Part shown: positions 1 through 7,779 of the stretch, one piece after another
How positions within the stretch are numbered: position 1 is the stretch's first letter
How the letters are laid out: every line of letters starts with the position of its first letter
NCBI RefSeq assembly: GCF_000524475.1
Contig: NZ_BAVQ01000036.1
Span: 67,022-131,021, forward strand
DNA length: 64,000 nt
Source of the DNA: Tomitella biformata AHU 1821
GTDB taxonomy: Bacteria; Actinomycetota; Actinomycetes; Mycobacteriales; Mycobacteriaceae
Direction: 5' to 3'
The notes under the pieces: generated by a model
What the model saw: the letters and a program-made list of their open reading frames with translations, nothing else
What the model was told of the DNA's origin: nothing
Database searches by the model: none
Program-made: the position numbers and the translations under genes

Positions 1-273
1 GCAGCCGCGTCAGGGGGCACCGTGAATATCCGCGCCGATCATCGTCAACTCGCAATCACACGCCAAGCGCTGCGCCGCGGCCATGGAGATCGAGTTCAGA
101 TGAGACATCCACCCCCGCCCGGTCCGCTCGAAAACGTCCTTGATGCGGCCGTCCTTGATCATCTCGATGGCCTCGGCATGGGTGGGGATATCCCCGAAAA
201 GCAACTCGATGGGGATGTAGATGCTGATCCGCGGTTGCACTGCCGTGCCGCGCTGCGCGGCAGCCGCGTCAGG
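1..273. repeat. 14-bp direct repeat (1-14 and 260-273) in the DUF222 gene
   Basis: The same 14 bases, GCAGCCGCGTCAGG, occur at 1-14 and 260-273. The first copy carries the stop codon of the truncated DUF222 gene; the second encodes Pro-Asp-Ala-Ala of the linker in a different reading frame. The span given runs from the first to the second copy. Confidence 0.6.
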
Positions 274-1182
274 ACTGGGAACGTCGGTAGGGCTGGATGA
301 GCCAGGGGCCTCAGCATCAGTATCAGTATCAGAGTCAGAGTTAGGGGCCGGGACATCAATCGAGTCAGTGGCCGCAGCGCTGTCAGGGCCTGCAGTGGTC
401 GCAGCGGCGGCGGGGGTGTGCCGGCGTACCAACTCCGACAACGCGTCCGCCCGGACCCGGCTGGGACTACGCCGATCCGGGCTCCCATCATGCTCGGGGC
501 GTACATCCATAAATGGCTGGAGCGCCGCCCGCAGGTTCATGCCCGTCTCGGTGTCGATATCGCCGCGGATCCGCACCCGGCCGGTGCCGTAGTCGGCGAT
601 ATCGACGGTGTTGCGATCAATATCATCGCCGGGGCTGATCTCGCCGGAGAGGGCGTCGCGGGTGTATTCGCCGTGGGCGCGCAGCACCCGCATATCCCGT
701 GATCCGGCGGCCACGAGCAGACCGTCGATCACCTCACCGCGCAACTGGTCCCGATCTGCCGTATCTCGGGGTTCTCCGGTGGCGGGGTCGGTGTTCATGT
801 ACTTCGGTGGGTAGGCGAGGAAGTCGACAATATATTTGGCCTCCCGCTCCCCAATATCCCCGTCGGCGAACGCTTGCAGGACGGCAGGGTCCGCGCACAT
901 CCGCACGGCCATAATCACCAGCGCCCGGGTATCGCGCAATAGCAATGAGGAGTGGGCGTGGAGCCAGTCGGCGGTGATGTCGATGGCGCGGCGGGTGCCC
1001 TCGCGGGTGACCATCTCATCAATCTCGCGCCACCCGGCGACGGTCACGGCGCGTTGGAGGCGCATCAACTCTTCGGTGATCTCGCAGACCTGCCGATTAT
1101 GGTGGGCGGTCAGATCGGGGGTGGGCGGGTGCGCGAGCAGGTCCACAACCTGTTCGCCGATGACCAGCCCGGGTAGTTCCAT
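10..1182 (-). CDS. DUF222 (13E12-type) protein lacking the HNH endonuclease domain
   Basis: The 390-residue product has the DUF222 core of the 13E12-repeat/HNH endonuclease family common in actinobacteria: an alpha-helical N-terminal half (about 1-230), then a low-complexity Asp/Ser/Pro/Thr/Ala linker (about 250-312, including a DSDTDTD run), then the conserved segment with ISIYIPIELL and RLACDCELT. In full-length relatives the RLACDAxLT segment leads into a C-terminal HNH nuclease domain; here translation stops 12 residues later (TGA, complement of 10-12). The gene is therefore C-terminally truncated or frameshifted. The stop lies in a 14-bp sequence (1-14) repeated at 260-273 inside the linker region of the same gene. 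Start is the ATG at 1182, which is clear of other genes. Family assignment is firm; nuclease function is unlikely for this product. Confidence 0.75.
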   Translation of the reverse strand: MELPGLVIGEQVVDLLAHPPTPDLTAHHNRQVCEITEELMRLQRAVTVAGWREIDEMVTREGTRRAIDITADWLHAHSSLLLRDTRALVIMAVRMCADPAVLQAFADGDIGEREAKYIVDFLAYPPKYMNTDPATGEPRDTADRDQLRGEVIDGLLVAAGSRDMRVLRAHGEYTRDALSGEISPGDDIDRNTVDIADYGTGRVRIRGDIDTETGMNLRAALQPFMDVRPEHDGSPDRRSPSRVRADALSELVRRHTPAAAATTAGPDSAAATDSIDVPAPNSDSDTDTDAEAPGSSSPTDVPSPDAAAAQRGTAVQPRISIYIPIELLFGDIPTHAEAIEMIKDGRIKDVFERTGRGWMSHLNSISMAAAQRLACDCELTMIGADIHGAP

Positions 1183-1333
1183 ACCCTGATTTTAATCGCA
1201 CACAACAACGCAAGATGGTGTTTTCACTATCCTCAACCAGCACTTATGTCACTCCAGCCCCGTGATCCTCACCAAGCACAGGGGAGGCGGGATCGGTGTT
1301 CGCGGACCGCATGCGACGTTGCTGGGCGGGTCG

Positions 1334-1339
1334 TATCCT
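1334..1339 (+). promoter_or_regulatory. -10 element TATCCT, leaderless start of ppk2
   Basis: TATCCT lies 6 nt before the ATG at 1346, so transcription should begin at or next to the start codon. No Shine-Dalgarno sequence is present between them. Confidence 0.5.
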
Positions 1340-1345
1340 GATCGG

Positions 1346-2215
1346 ATGACGCAGAACACACGCTTGTTGCCGAAGCACTGGACCGAGACGCCTTCGGAGG
1401 TCCTGCGCATGCGGGCCGGGCTACGGATCGCCGAGTTCGACGCGAACTCCACTCCCGGATTCAAGGGCGATAAGTCCGCGGCCAAGGAGCTGATCGTCGA
1501 GCGTGGCGACTACCTGTCGAAATTGCAGGAGCTGCTGTACGCGAACGGGCGGGCGGGGGATCGGCGCAGCGTCCTGCTGGTCCTGCAGGGTATGGACACT
1601 TCAGGCAAGGGCGGCATCGTCCGGCATGTTATGGGGCTGGTGGACCCGCAGGGCGTGAGCAACCACTCCTTCGGCGTGCCGACAGAGGAGGAGCAGGCGC
1701 AGCATTACCTCCAGCGTATCCGCCGCGCGCTGCCGGTGGGTGGGCAGATCGGCGTGTTTGACCGCTCGCACTATGAGGACGTGCTGGTGGTGCGGGTGCA
1801 TGATCTGGTGCCGGAGTCCGAGTGGTCCGCACGCTACGACGAGATCAATGCCTTCGAGGCGGAGGTGGCCGCCAGCGGGACCATCATTGTGAAGGTGGTG
1901 CTGGTGGTGTCGTTCGCGGAGCAGAAGGCGCGGTTGGCCGAGCGGCTCGAGCGGCCCGACAAGTTCTGGAAGTACAGCCCGAGCGATATCGACGAGCGTG
2001 CGCACTGGCTGGAATATCAGGAGGCTTATCAGGCGGTGCTGGACAAGACGTCCACCGCGCACGCGCCGTGGCACGTGGTCCCGTGCGATAGGAAGTGGTT
2101 CGCCCGCACCGCGGTGATGGAGCTGGTGATCGACGCACTGGAGCGGCAGCACCTGAACTGGCCGCCGGCGGACTTCGACGTGGAGGCGGAGAAGGCGCGG
2201 TTGGCCCAGTCCTGA
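1346..2215 (+). CDS. ppk2: PPK2 family polyphosphate kinase
   Basis: A 289-residue P-loop kinase of the PPK2 family (COG2326), which transfers phosphate between inorganic polyphosphate and nucleotides in the cytoplasm. The Walker A motif GMDTSGKGG is at about 82-90 and the Walker B/lid signature GVFDRSHYED at about 136-145; the C-terminal half has the family's WKYSPSDIDERAHW segment (about 215-230). The ATG at 1346 is preferred over the in-frame upstream ATG at 1262, because residues before it have no family resemblance and a TATCCT -10 box sits 6 nt upstream, suggesting a leaderless mRNA. It is a one-domain enzyme. Whether it prefers ADP, GDP or AMP (class I, II or III) cannot be decided by eye. 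It stands alone, divergent from the DUF222 gene. Confidence 0.88.
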   Translation: MTQNTRLLPKHWTETPSEVLRMRAGLRIAEFDANSTPGFKGDKSAAKELIVERGDYLSKLQELLYANGRAGDRRSVLLVLQGMDTSGKGGIVRHVMGLVDPQGVSNHSFGVPTEEEQAQHYLQRIRRALPVGGQIGVFDRSHYEDVLVVRVHDLVPESEWSARYDEINAFEAEVAASGTIIVKVVLVVSFAEQKARLAERLERPDKFWKYSPSDIDERAHWLEYQEAYQAVLDKTSTAHAPWHVVPCDRKWFARTAVMELVIDALERQHLNWPPADFDVEAEKARLAQS

Positions 2216-2302
2216 CGCATCGGGCACGCGGCAGTCGCCATAAGTTACTGGCTGGTACATAATCGATGGCAATAGCATCGCCCGACTACTCCGGAGGCCC
2301 GC

Positions 2303-3142
2303 ATGACCGCTGAAACTGAAGTGACCACCTGGAAGTCTCTGGAGGTGTCCATCACCGGGCACGTCGCACAGGTGACCTTGACGGGGCCAGGCCGCGGCAA
2401 TGCCATGGGGCCGGACTTCTGGTCGGAGACTCCGGAGGTGTTCGCCCAGCTCGACTCGAACCCAGAGGTGCGTGCCATCGTGCTCACCGGAGCCGGCAAG
2501 CACTTCACCTATGGTCTGGACCTGCAGTCGATGGCCGGTGCCCTCGGTGCGGTACTGGTGCCGGGCGCGATGGCCAAAGAACGCGCCGATTTCCACGACA
2601 TGGTCCTGTCCATGCAGCGCGCCGCGAACGCGGTTGCCGACTGCCGCAAGCCCGTCGTCGCCGCCATCTCCGGCTGGTGCATCGGCGGCGGCGTGGACCT
2701 GATCACCGCGGCGGACATCCGCTACGCGTCGGCCGACGCCAAGTTCAGCGTCCGCGAGGTGCGGGTGGCCATGGTCGCGGACATGGGGACTCTCAGCCGT
2801 CTGCCCGGGATCGTCGGCGAAGGCCACCTGCGTGAGCTGGCACTGACCGGCAAGGACATCGACGCCGCCCGCGCCGAGAAGATCGGCCTCGTCAACGATG
2901 TCTACGAGGACCAGGCCGCCGCGCTGGCCGCCGCACACGCCACCGCGCTGGAGATTGCCGGCAACCCGCCTCTGGTGGTGCACGGGGTCAAGGCCGTGCT
3001 CAACCACACCCGACAGGCCGACATCGACGCGAGCCTGCGGTACGTCGCAGTGTGGAATGCCGCCTTCCTGCCGTCAAAGGACCTCGGGGAGGCGATGGGC
3101 GCGGTGTTCGAGAAGCGCACGCCCGACTTCAAGGGACATTAG
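2303..3142 (+). CDS. crotonase family, delta3,5-delta2,4-dienoyl-CoA isomerase-like (EchA21-type)
   Basis: A 279-residue enoyl-CoA hydratase/isomerase fold protein of fatty acid beta-oxidation. The oxyanion-hole segments are GKHFTYGLDL (about 65-74) and GWCIGGGVDL (about 124-133). Three acidic residues line up with the dienoyl-CoA isomerase set rather than the two-glutamate hydratase set: Asp138 in AADIR, Glu152 in REVRV and Asp160 in VADMGTLSRLP. This points to isomerisation of 3,5-dienoyl-CoA during degradation of odd-position unsaturated fatty acids; that is inferred from the family. The start is supported by CGGAGG about 8 nt upstream of ATG 2303. A CATAAT hexamer at 2258-2263 is a possible -10. 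Confidence 0.85.
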   Translation: MTAETEVTTWKSLEVSITGHVAQVTLTGPGRGNAMGPDFWSETPEVFAQLDSNPEVRAIVLTGAGKHFTYGLDLQSMAGALGAVLVPGAMAKERADFHDMVLSMQRAANAVADCRKPVVAAISGWCIGGGVDLITAADIRYASADAKFSVREVRVAMVADMGTLSRLPGIVGEGHLRELALTGKDIDAARAEKIGLVNDVYEDQAAALAAAHATALEIAGNPPLVVHGVKAVLNHTRQADIDASLRYVAVWNAAFLPSKDLGEAMGAVFEKRTPDFKGH

Positions 3143-3329
3143 AACCCCAGGGCCCTGACTTGCGCCAACCGATTGCGCCGCGGCGCCGACAGGCGGATGC
3201 TTGGGGAATGCAACGACTTGCGCGACACACCGAACCGCCGAGCGGGATGGGCCGAGCACCGGCCCGGGCCACTCGGCGGTTCGTCGTCGTACTGGGGCGT
3301 GGGGGACCTGGGGTACTGGGGGCTCGATC

Positions 3330-3842
3330 GTGAGTGGCGCGGACGACAACCTCGCTCACGATGCGGACGACCTCGGCTACCAGCTCGGACGCCTGCAACG
3401 GGTCCGTGAGCGCACCGTGCACCAACTCGGCTGGCGGGGTGCGGACGGGCTGGAGATGGCCGCGTACCGCTGCGTGTTCGCGGTGCTGGAGCTGGGCCCG
3501 ATGCGCTCCGGGGCGCTGGCAGAGGCGGTCCTGGCGGACCCGTCCACAGTGAGCCGCCACGTCGCGCAGCTGGTTGCGCTGGGACATCTCGAGCGTAGGC
3601 CGGACCCCGCGGACGGGCGCGCGACCGTGATCGCGGCGACCGCTGCGGGCCGGGCGGCGGCTGGTCGCATGCGGGCACGCCGCAACGAGCGCCTGGCCAC
3701 GGTGATCGGGGACTGGCCACGGCAGGACCGGCAAGAGCTGGTGCGGCTGATGACCCGGCTGCTAGACGACTACGAGCTGCGCCGCGAGGACCTGCTGGCG
3801 GAGGCGTTGGACCGTGTCGGGCAGGGTGCTGTGGAGCCATGA
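3330..3842 (+). CDS. MarR family transcriptional regulator of the adjacent exporter
   Basis: About 170 residues with a MarR-type winged helix: the helix-turn-helix recognition region is LADPSTVSRHVAQLVALGHL (about 71-90), followed by the wing RRPDPADGRA. The GTG at 3330 is chosen because the family's N-terminal dimerisation helix starts there; the in-frame upstream codons (from 3201) are rich in Gly/Trp/Thr and show no relationship. Its stop overlaps the start of the MFS exporter gene in ATGA (3839-3842), so the two are translationally coupled. By analogy with many MarR-MFS pairs it probably represses this operon and is released by a drug-like ligand; no clear operator palindrome was found in 3143-3329. 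Confidence 0.82.
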   Translation: MSGADDNLAHDADDLGYQLGRLQRVRERTVHQLGWRGADGLEMAAYRCVFAVLELGPMRSGALAEAVLADPSTVSRHVAQLVALGHLERRPDPADGRATVIAATAAGRAAAGRMRARRNERLATVIGDWPRQDRQELVRLMTRLLDDYELRREDLLAEALDRVGQGAVEP

Positions 3843-5533
3843 CCGAGAGCGCGGCGGTTGCGGGCACCGAGGGCGAGTCGCCGGCGGGCCTCAGCCACCG
3901 CGCGATCCTGCTGATTCTCAGCGGCCTGATGCTGGGCATGTTCCTGGCCTCGCTCGACCAGACCATCGTCTCCACCGCGATCCGCACTATCGCCGACGAA
4001 CTGAACGGTTATGCGCTGCAGGCCTGGGTGACCACGGCGTACCTGATCACCTCGACGCTCGCGACGCCGCTCTACGGCAAGATCTCCGATATCTACGGCC
4101 GCAAGCTTCTGTTCATGAGTGCGATTGTCATCTTCCTCATCGGCTCGGCGCTGTGCTCGTTCTCGACGTCGATGTACATGCTCGCGGCGTTCCGCGCTCT
4201 GCAGGGTGTTGGCGCCGGCGGCTTGATGTCCCTGGCGCTGGCCATCCTCGGCGACATCCTCGCGCCACGTGAGCGGGCGAAGTATCAGGCCTACTTCCTC
4301 GCGGTGTTCGGCACGTCCAGCGTGTTGGGCCCCGTGCTCGGCGGAGTGTTCGCCGGCCACGCCAGCATCCTCGGCATCTCCGGCTGGCGCTGGGTGTTCC
4401 TGGTCAACGTGCCCATCGGGTTCATCGCCCTGGCCGTCGTGTTCAAAAACCTGCACCTGCCGAAGGTGCGCAACAACGTGCGGATCGACTGGTGGGGCGC
4501 GGCGACGCTGACCCTGGGCCTGGTACCGCTGCTCATCGTCGCGGAGCAGGGTCGCATCTGGGGCTGGAGCAGCGCGCTGTCCTGGACCTGCTATCTCCTG
4601 GGCGCCGTCGGCGTGGTGGCCTTCGTGCTGGTGGAGATCGCGATGAAGGACGCCGCGCTGATCCCGATGGGCTTCTTCCGGAACAAGAACTTCGCGCTGG
4701 GCGTCGCGATCTCCTTCGTGGTGGGCATGGCGATGTTCGGCGGCATCATGCTGCTGCCGCAGTACCTGCAGGTGGCGAAGGGCTCCTCACCGACCATCGC
4801 CGGGTTGCAGATGCTGCCGCTGGTGCTGGGGCTGATGGTGGGCTCGATCGCGTCCGGCATTGCGATATCCAAGACGGGGCACTACCGGATCTACCCGATC
4901 ATCGGCTCGACCCTGCTGGTCATCGGCATGTTCTTGCTGCATCTAGTGCGCGCGGACACGTCGTTCCCGGTGGTGATGGGCTTCATGCTGATCGTGGGCG
5001 TGGGTCTGGGGAACATGATGCAGCCGCTGGTGCTGGCCATCCAGAACGCGCTGCCGGCCAAGGACATGGGCGTGTCCACCGCGTCGGCCACGTTCTTCCG
5101 GCAGATCGGCGGCACCCTGGGTGTCGCGATCTTCCTGTCGATCTTGTTCGCCCAGATCACCCCCAGCATCACGTCGCAGCTGGAGACGGCCACCCAGAAT
5201 CCGCAGTATGTGGCGGTCGTCCAGCAGGCGGCGGTCAGCGGCAACCCCGTCGACAAGGCCTTCGCGCAGGGATTGCTGAACAAGGACTCGGGCGCGGCGG
5301 GCAGCGTGCTGGAGGACAGCTCGATCATTCAGAAGCTGAGCCCGGAGCTTGCGAAACCCCTGGCAGACGGGTTCGCCGACGCGATGGACGAGGTGTTCCT
5401 GGCAACCACCGGATTCGCGCTCATCGCGTGGGTGCTGGTGCTGTTCTGGAAGGAGGTGCCGCTGCGGGAGAGTGCAGGATTGGTGGCGGCGAAGGGCGAG
5501 GCGGAGGACGGCCCGGATCCCAGCGAGGTTTAG
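3839..5533 (+). CDS. MFS multidrug exporter, DHA2 (14-TMS) family
   Basis: 564 residues, rich in membrane helices, matching the 14-helix EmrB/QacA drug:proton antiporters. TM1 begins near residue 22 with the segment MLGMFLASLDQTIVSTA (conserved D in TM1); the motif A loop is GKISDIYGRK (about 80-89); motif C-like GxxxGPxLGG is seen at FGTSSVLGPVLGGVF (about 158-172). A large extracellular loop (about 440-510, Gln/Ser/Ala rich) precedes the last helix, as in the QacA group. It is coupled to the MarR gene by a 4-nt overlap. Function as toxic-compound efflux is inferred from family and regulator; the substrate is unknown. Confidence 0.88.
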   Translation: MTESAAVAGTEGESPAGLSHRAILLILSGLMLGMFLASLDQTIVSTAIRTIADELNGYALQAWVTTAYLITSTLATPLYGKISDIYGRKLLFMSAIVIFLIGSALCSFSTSMYMLAAFRALQGVGAGGLMSLALAILGDILAPRERAKYQAYFLAVFGTSSVLGPVLGGVFAGHASILGISGWRWVFLVNVPIGFIALAVVFKNLHLPKVRNNVRIDWWGAATLTLGLVPLLIVAEQGRIWGWSSALSWTCYLLGAVGVVAFVLVEIAMKDAALIPMGFFRNKNFALGVAISFVVGMAMFGGIMLLPQYLQVAKGSSPTIAGLQMLPLVLGLMVGSIASGIAISKTGHYRIYPIIGSTLLVIGMFLLHLVRADTSFPVVMGFMLIVGVGLGNMMQPLVLAIQNALPAKDMGVSTASATFFRQIGGTLGVAIFLSILFAQITPSITSQLETATQNPQYVAVVQQAAVSGNPVDKAFAQGLLNKDSGAAGSVLEDSSIIQKLSPELAKPLADGFADAMDEVFLATTGFALIAWVLVLFWKEVPLRESAGLVAAKGEAEDGPDPSEV

Positions 5534-5546
5534 CCCTCAAACGACT

Positions 5547-5614
5547 CAGCCGCGAGCCTATTCGCGGCCTGCAGGCCCTTCGGGGCCCGCTGACCAGAAA
5601 TAGGCTCGCGGCTG
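5547..5614. terminator. 16-bp perfect inverted repeat, probable bidirectional terminator
   Basis: Arms 5547-5562 (CAGCCGCGAGCCTATT) and 5599-5614 are exact reverse complements around a 36-nt loop that itself contains the palindrome GGCCTGCAGGCC (5567-5578). It lies between the convergent MFS and ppa genes. There is no T-run, so this is a long-stem, non-canonical terminator or another structured element. Confidence 0.5.
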
Positions 5615-5617
5615 GGC

Positions 5618-5645
5618 GAAAACCTAGAAGAGAAAACCTAGAAGA
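5618..5645. repeat. 14-nt tandem duplication
   Basis: GAAAACCTAGAAGA occurs twice head to tail, just before the 3' end of ppa and next to the inverted repeat at 5547-5614. Confidence 0.7.
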
Positions 5646-5653
5646 ACAGGGGC

Positions 5654-6145
5654 TTAGTGCTCGCCCTGATCCTTCAAGCGTGCGAAGGAGCGCGTGACCT
5701 CGGCCTCGGCCTCGGCCCGGCCGACCCAGTCCGCGCCATCGACGTGCTTGTTGGGCTCGAGGTCCTTGTAGTGGATGAAGAAGTGCTTGATGACCGCAAG
5801 CTCGTACTCCGGCACATCGGCCAGGTCCTGGATGTGGTCCCAGCGATGGTCGCCCGCGGGCACGCACAGCACCTTGTCGTCGCCGCCGGCCTCGTCGACC
5901 ATCTTGAACATCGCGACGGGGCGAGCCTTGACGATCACGCCCGGGTAGACGGACTCGGGCAGCAGGACCAGCGCATCCAGCGGGTCGCCGTCCTCCCCGA
6001 GGGTGTCCTCGATGTAGCCGTAATCGGCGGGGTACACCATCGAGGTGTAGAGGTAGCGGTCCAAGTGGATCCGACCTGTCTTGTGGTCGATCTCGTACTT
6101 GTTTCGCTGACCCTTGGGGATCTCGATGCTGACGTCGAATTCCAC
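5654..6145 (-). CDS. ppa: inorganic pyrophosphatase (family I)
   Basis: About 163 residues, the size of mycobacterial Ppa. It hydrolyses pyrophosphate in the cytoplasm and pulls biosynthetic reactions forward. Family I landmarks are [12 protein letters not shown] near the N-terminus, [20 protein letters not shown], and the metal-binding signature [13 protein letters not shown] with three Asp residues. The GTG giving [13 protein letters not shown] (6145) is preferred: it matches the family N-terminus and has GGAGCGAAG about 5 nt upstream; an upstream in-frame GTG at 6178 would add 11 unconserved residues. Converges with the MFS gene and is divergent from dacB. Confidence 0.93.
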   Translation of the reverse strand: MEFDVSIEIPKGQRNKYEIDHKTGRIHLDRYLYTSMVYPADYGYIEDTLGEDGDPLDALVLLPESVYPGVIVKARPVAMFKMVDEAGGDDKVLCVPAGDHRWDHIQDLADVPEYELAVIKHFFIHYKDLEPNKHVDGADWVGRAEAEAEVTRSFARLKDQGEH

Positions 6146-6370
6146 GCGTCTTCGCTCCGGTTCACTGATGCCGTTCACAATGGGGGACCATCACCAGACC
6201 CAATGTCGGCCTTGCACTGATGGCAGTGTTGACACAGGCACCGGGCACGACATCATCTAGGCACGCGGCGGAGTCAACCCAAGAAGGATAGCCGGTCGCC
6301 AGATAGTGTGGACGCAGACTGACCTGCGGTAGCCACCCCGGGGAGTCCGACACCGAGGAGACACCCACCA

Positions 6371-6397
6371 ATGTCAGGCCAGGACGTGGGGAATTGA
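6371..6397 (+). CDS. possible 8-codon leader ORF overlapping the dacB start
   Basis: ATG at 6371 opens a short frame (MSGQDVGN, stop TGA at 6395-6397) that has the best Shine-Dalgarno in the region (GAGGAG at about 6355-6360). Its stop overlaps the TTG proposed as start of dacB (6394-6396). A terminating ribosome could re-initiate at dacB. Seen only as sequence arrangement; translation is not shown. Confidence 0.3.
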   Translation: MSGQDVGN

Positions 6398-7779
6398 GCA
6401 AAGCCAAGCCGGGGAACCTTGCTGTGCGGCGTCGTGGGGGACGACGGGCGATGGTCGCGTCGACACTGGCATTGTTGCTGGTCTTAGCCGGTTCCGGGAT
6501 CGCCACCGGGGCCTTTTCCGGTGGGTCCTACCAGCCGGCGGAGCCCGCGCCCGCGTTGGTCACCGCCAGCCCACAGGTTGAGCCGGTGCCAGCTGACTCG
6601 CCGCTGCCGAGTTCCGCCGCGCTGGCGGCCGCGCTGGCGCCGGTGCTGGCGAACCCCGACCTCGGCGATTTCACCGGCCAAGTCAGCGATCCGGAGACCG
6701 GCGAGGTGCTGTGGCAGCAGGGCGCGTCGACGCCCCGCACCCCCGCCTCGGTGACGAAGGCGCTGACCTCCTCGGCGGCGTTGTTGACGATGCCGTTGGA
6801 CCACCGGCTGACCACGACCGTGGTCCGCGGTTCGAAGCCCGGTGAAGTGGTGCTCGTCGGCGGCGGCGATCCGACGCTGACGGCCACCCCGATCGGCCAG
6901 GAAGGCTACTTCGAGGGCGCGGCGCACATCGCGGACCTCGCCGCGCAGATCCGCGACGCCGGCGTCACCGCCACGAGCATCACGGTCGACGTGAGCCGCT
7001 ACAGCGGGCCGGAAATGGCGCAGGGCTGGTTCGAGGAGGACATCGGCGGCGGCAACATCGCACCCATGCGGCCCGTCATGCTCGACGGCGGCCGGCTGGA
7101 CCCGACACGCGATCTCTCCCCACGCTCCGCCACTCCGGCGCTCGAGGCTGGCCGGGCGCTCGCCGCGAGCTTGGACGTGGACTCCGCCGCGGTGGCGCTG
7201 GGCACGGCGCCGTCGGGGGCCGAGCAGTTGGCCGCGGTGCAGTCCCAGCCGCTCGAGACTCTGATCCGACAGGCGATGGTGGACTCCGACAATGTCCTGG
7301 CGGAGGCGCTGGGGCGGGAGGTCGCGGTGGCGGCCGGGAAGCCCGCCAGCTTCAGCGGCGGCGGCGCAGCGGTTCTGGGCGCGCTACGCGATGCGGGGAT
7401 CGACACCGCCGGCGCGACACTGCACGACCTGAGCGGGATGTCGGTGGACAACCTGCTGCCCGCCCGACTGCTAGATGATGTGTTCGTCGCAGCGGCGGGC
7501 GACGGCCAGCCCAAGCTGCGGCCGCTGCTGGACTCGCTGCCAATCGCCGGCGGCACGGGCACGCTTGTGGACCGCTACGGCGACGGCGCGACGGGCGCGG
7601 GTTGGGTGCGGGCTAAGACCGGCACACTCTCCGGCGTGAGCACCCTGGCGGGGATCGTCACGGACGTGGACAATCGGGTGTTGGCGTTCGCGCTGATGTC
7701 CGGCGGCACCCCGCCGGAGTTGGCGCGGCCAGCGCTCGACGAGGTGGCTGAGGTGTTGAGGGGATGCGGATGTCGCTAG
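6394..7779 (+). CDS. dacB: D-alanyl-D-alanine carboxypeptidase / PBP4-type (peptidase S13)
   Basis: 461 residues with a single N-terminal membrane/secretion helix (about 20-40) and a penicillin-binding domain that acts on peptidoglycan outside the membrane. All three active-site motifs are present: SVTK (119-122, nucleophile Ser119), SDN (298-300) and KTG (408-410). The spacing of about 180 residues between the first two motifs is typical of the S13/PBP4 class, which carries an insert. The orthologue in M. tuberculosis is Rv3627c, next to ppa as here. TTG 6394 is the most upstream plausible start; ATG 6451 is an alternative. The 3' end overlaps the next gene by 16 nt. Confidence 0.9.
   Translation: MSKAKPGNLAVRRRGGRRAMVASTLALLLVLAGSGIATGAFSGGSYQPAEPAPALVTASPQVEPVPADSPLPSSAALAAALAPVLANPDLGDFTGQVSDPETGEVLWQQGASTPRTPASVTKALTSSAALLTMPLDHRLTTTVVRGSKPGEVVLVGGGDPTLTATPIGQEGYFEGAAHIADLAAQIRDAGVTATSITVDVSRYSGPEMAQGWFEEDIGGGNIAPMRPVMLDGGRLDPTRDLSPRSATPALEAGRALAASLDVDSAAVALGTAPSGAEQLAAVQSQPLETLIRQAMVDSDNVLAEALGREVAVAAGKPASFSGGGAAVLGALRDAGIDTAGATLHDLSGMSVDNLLPARLLDDVFVAAAGDGQPKLRPLLDSLPIAGGTGTLVDRYGDGATGAGWVRAKTGTLSGVSTLAGIVTDVDNRVLAFALMSGGTPPELARPALDEVAEVLRGCGCR

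Noticed and set aside
1601-3007. 468-codon open frame on the minus strand across ppk2 and echA
   Set aside because: Shadow of two well-supported plus-strand genes; His/Gln/Arg-rich composition typical of antisense frames in high-GC DNA, no family.
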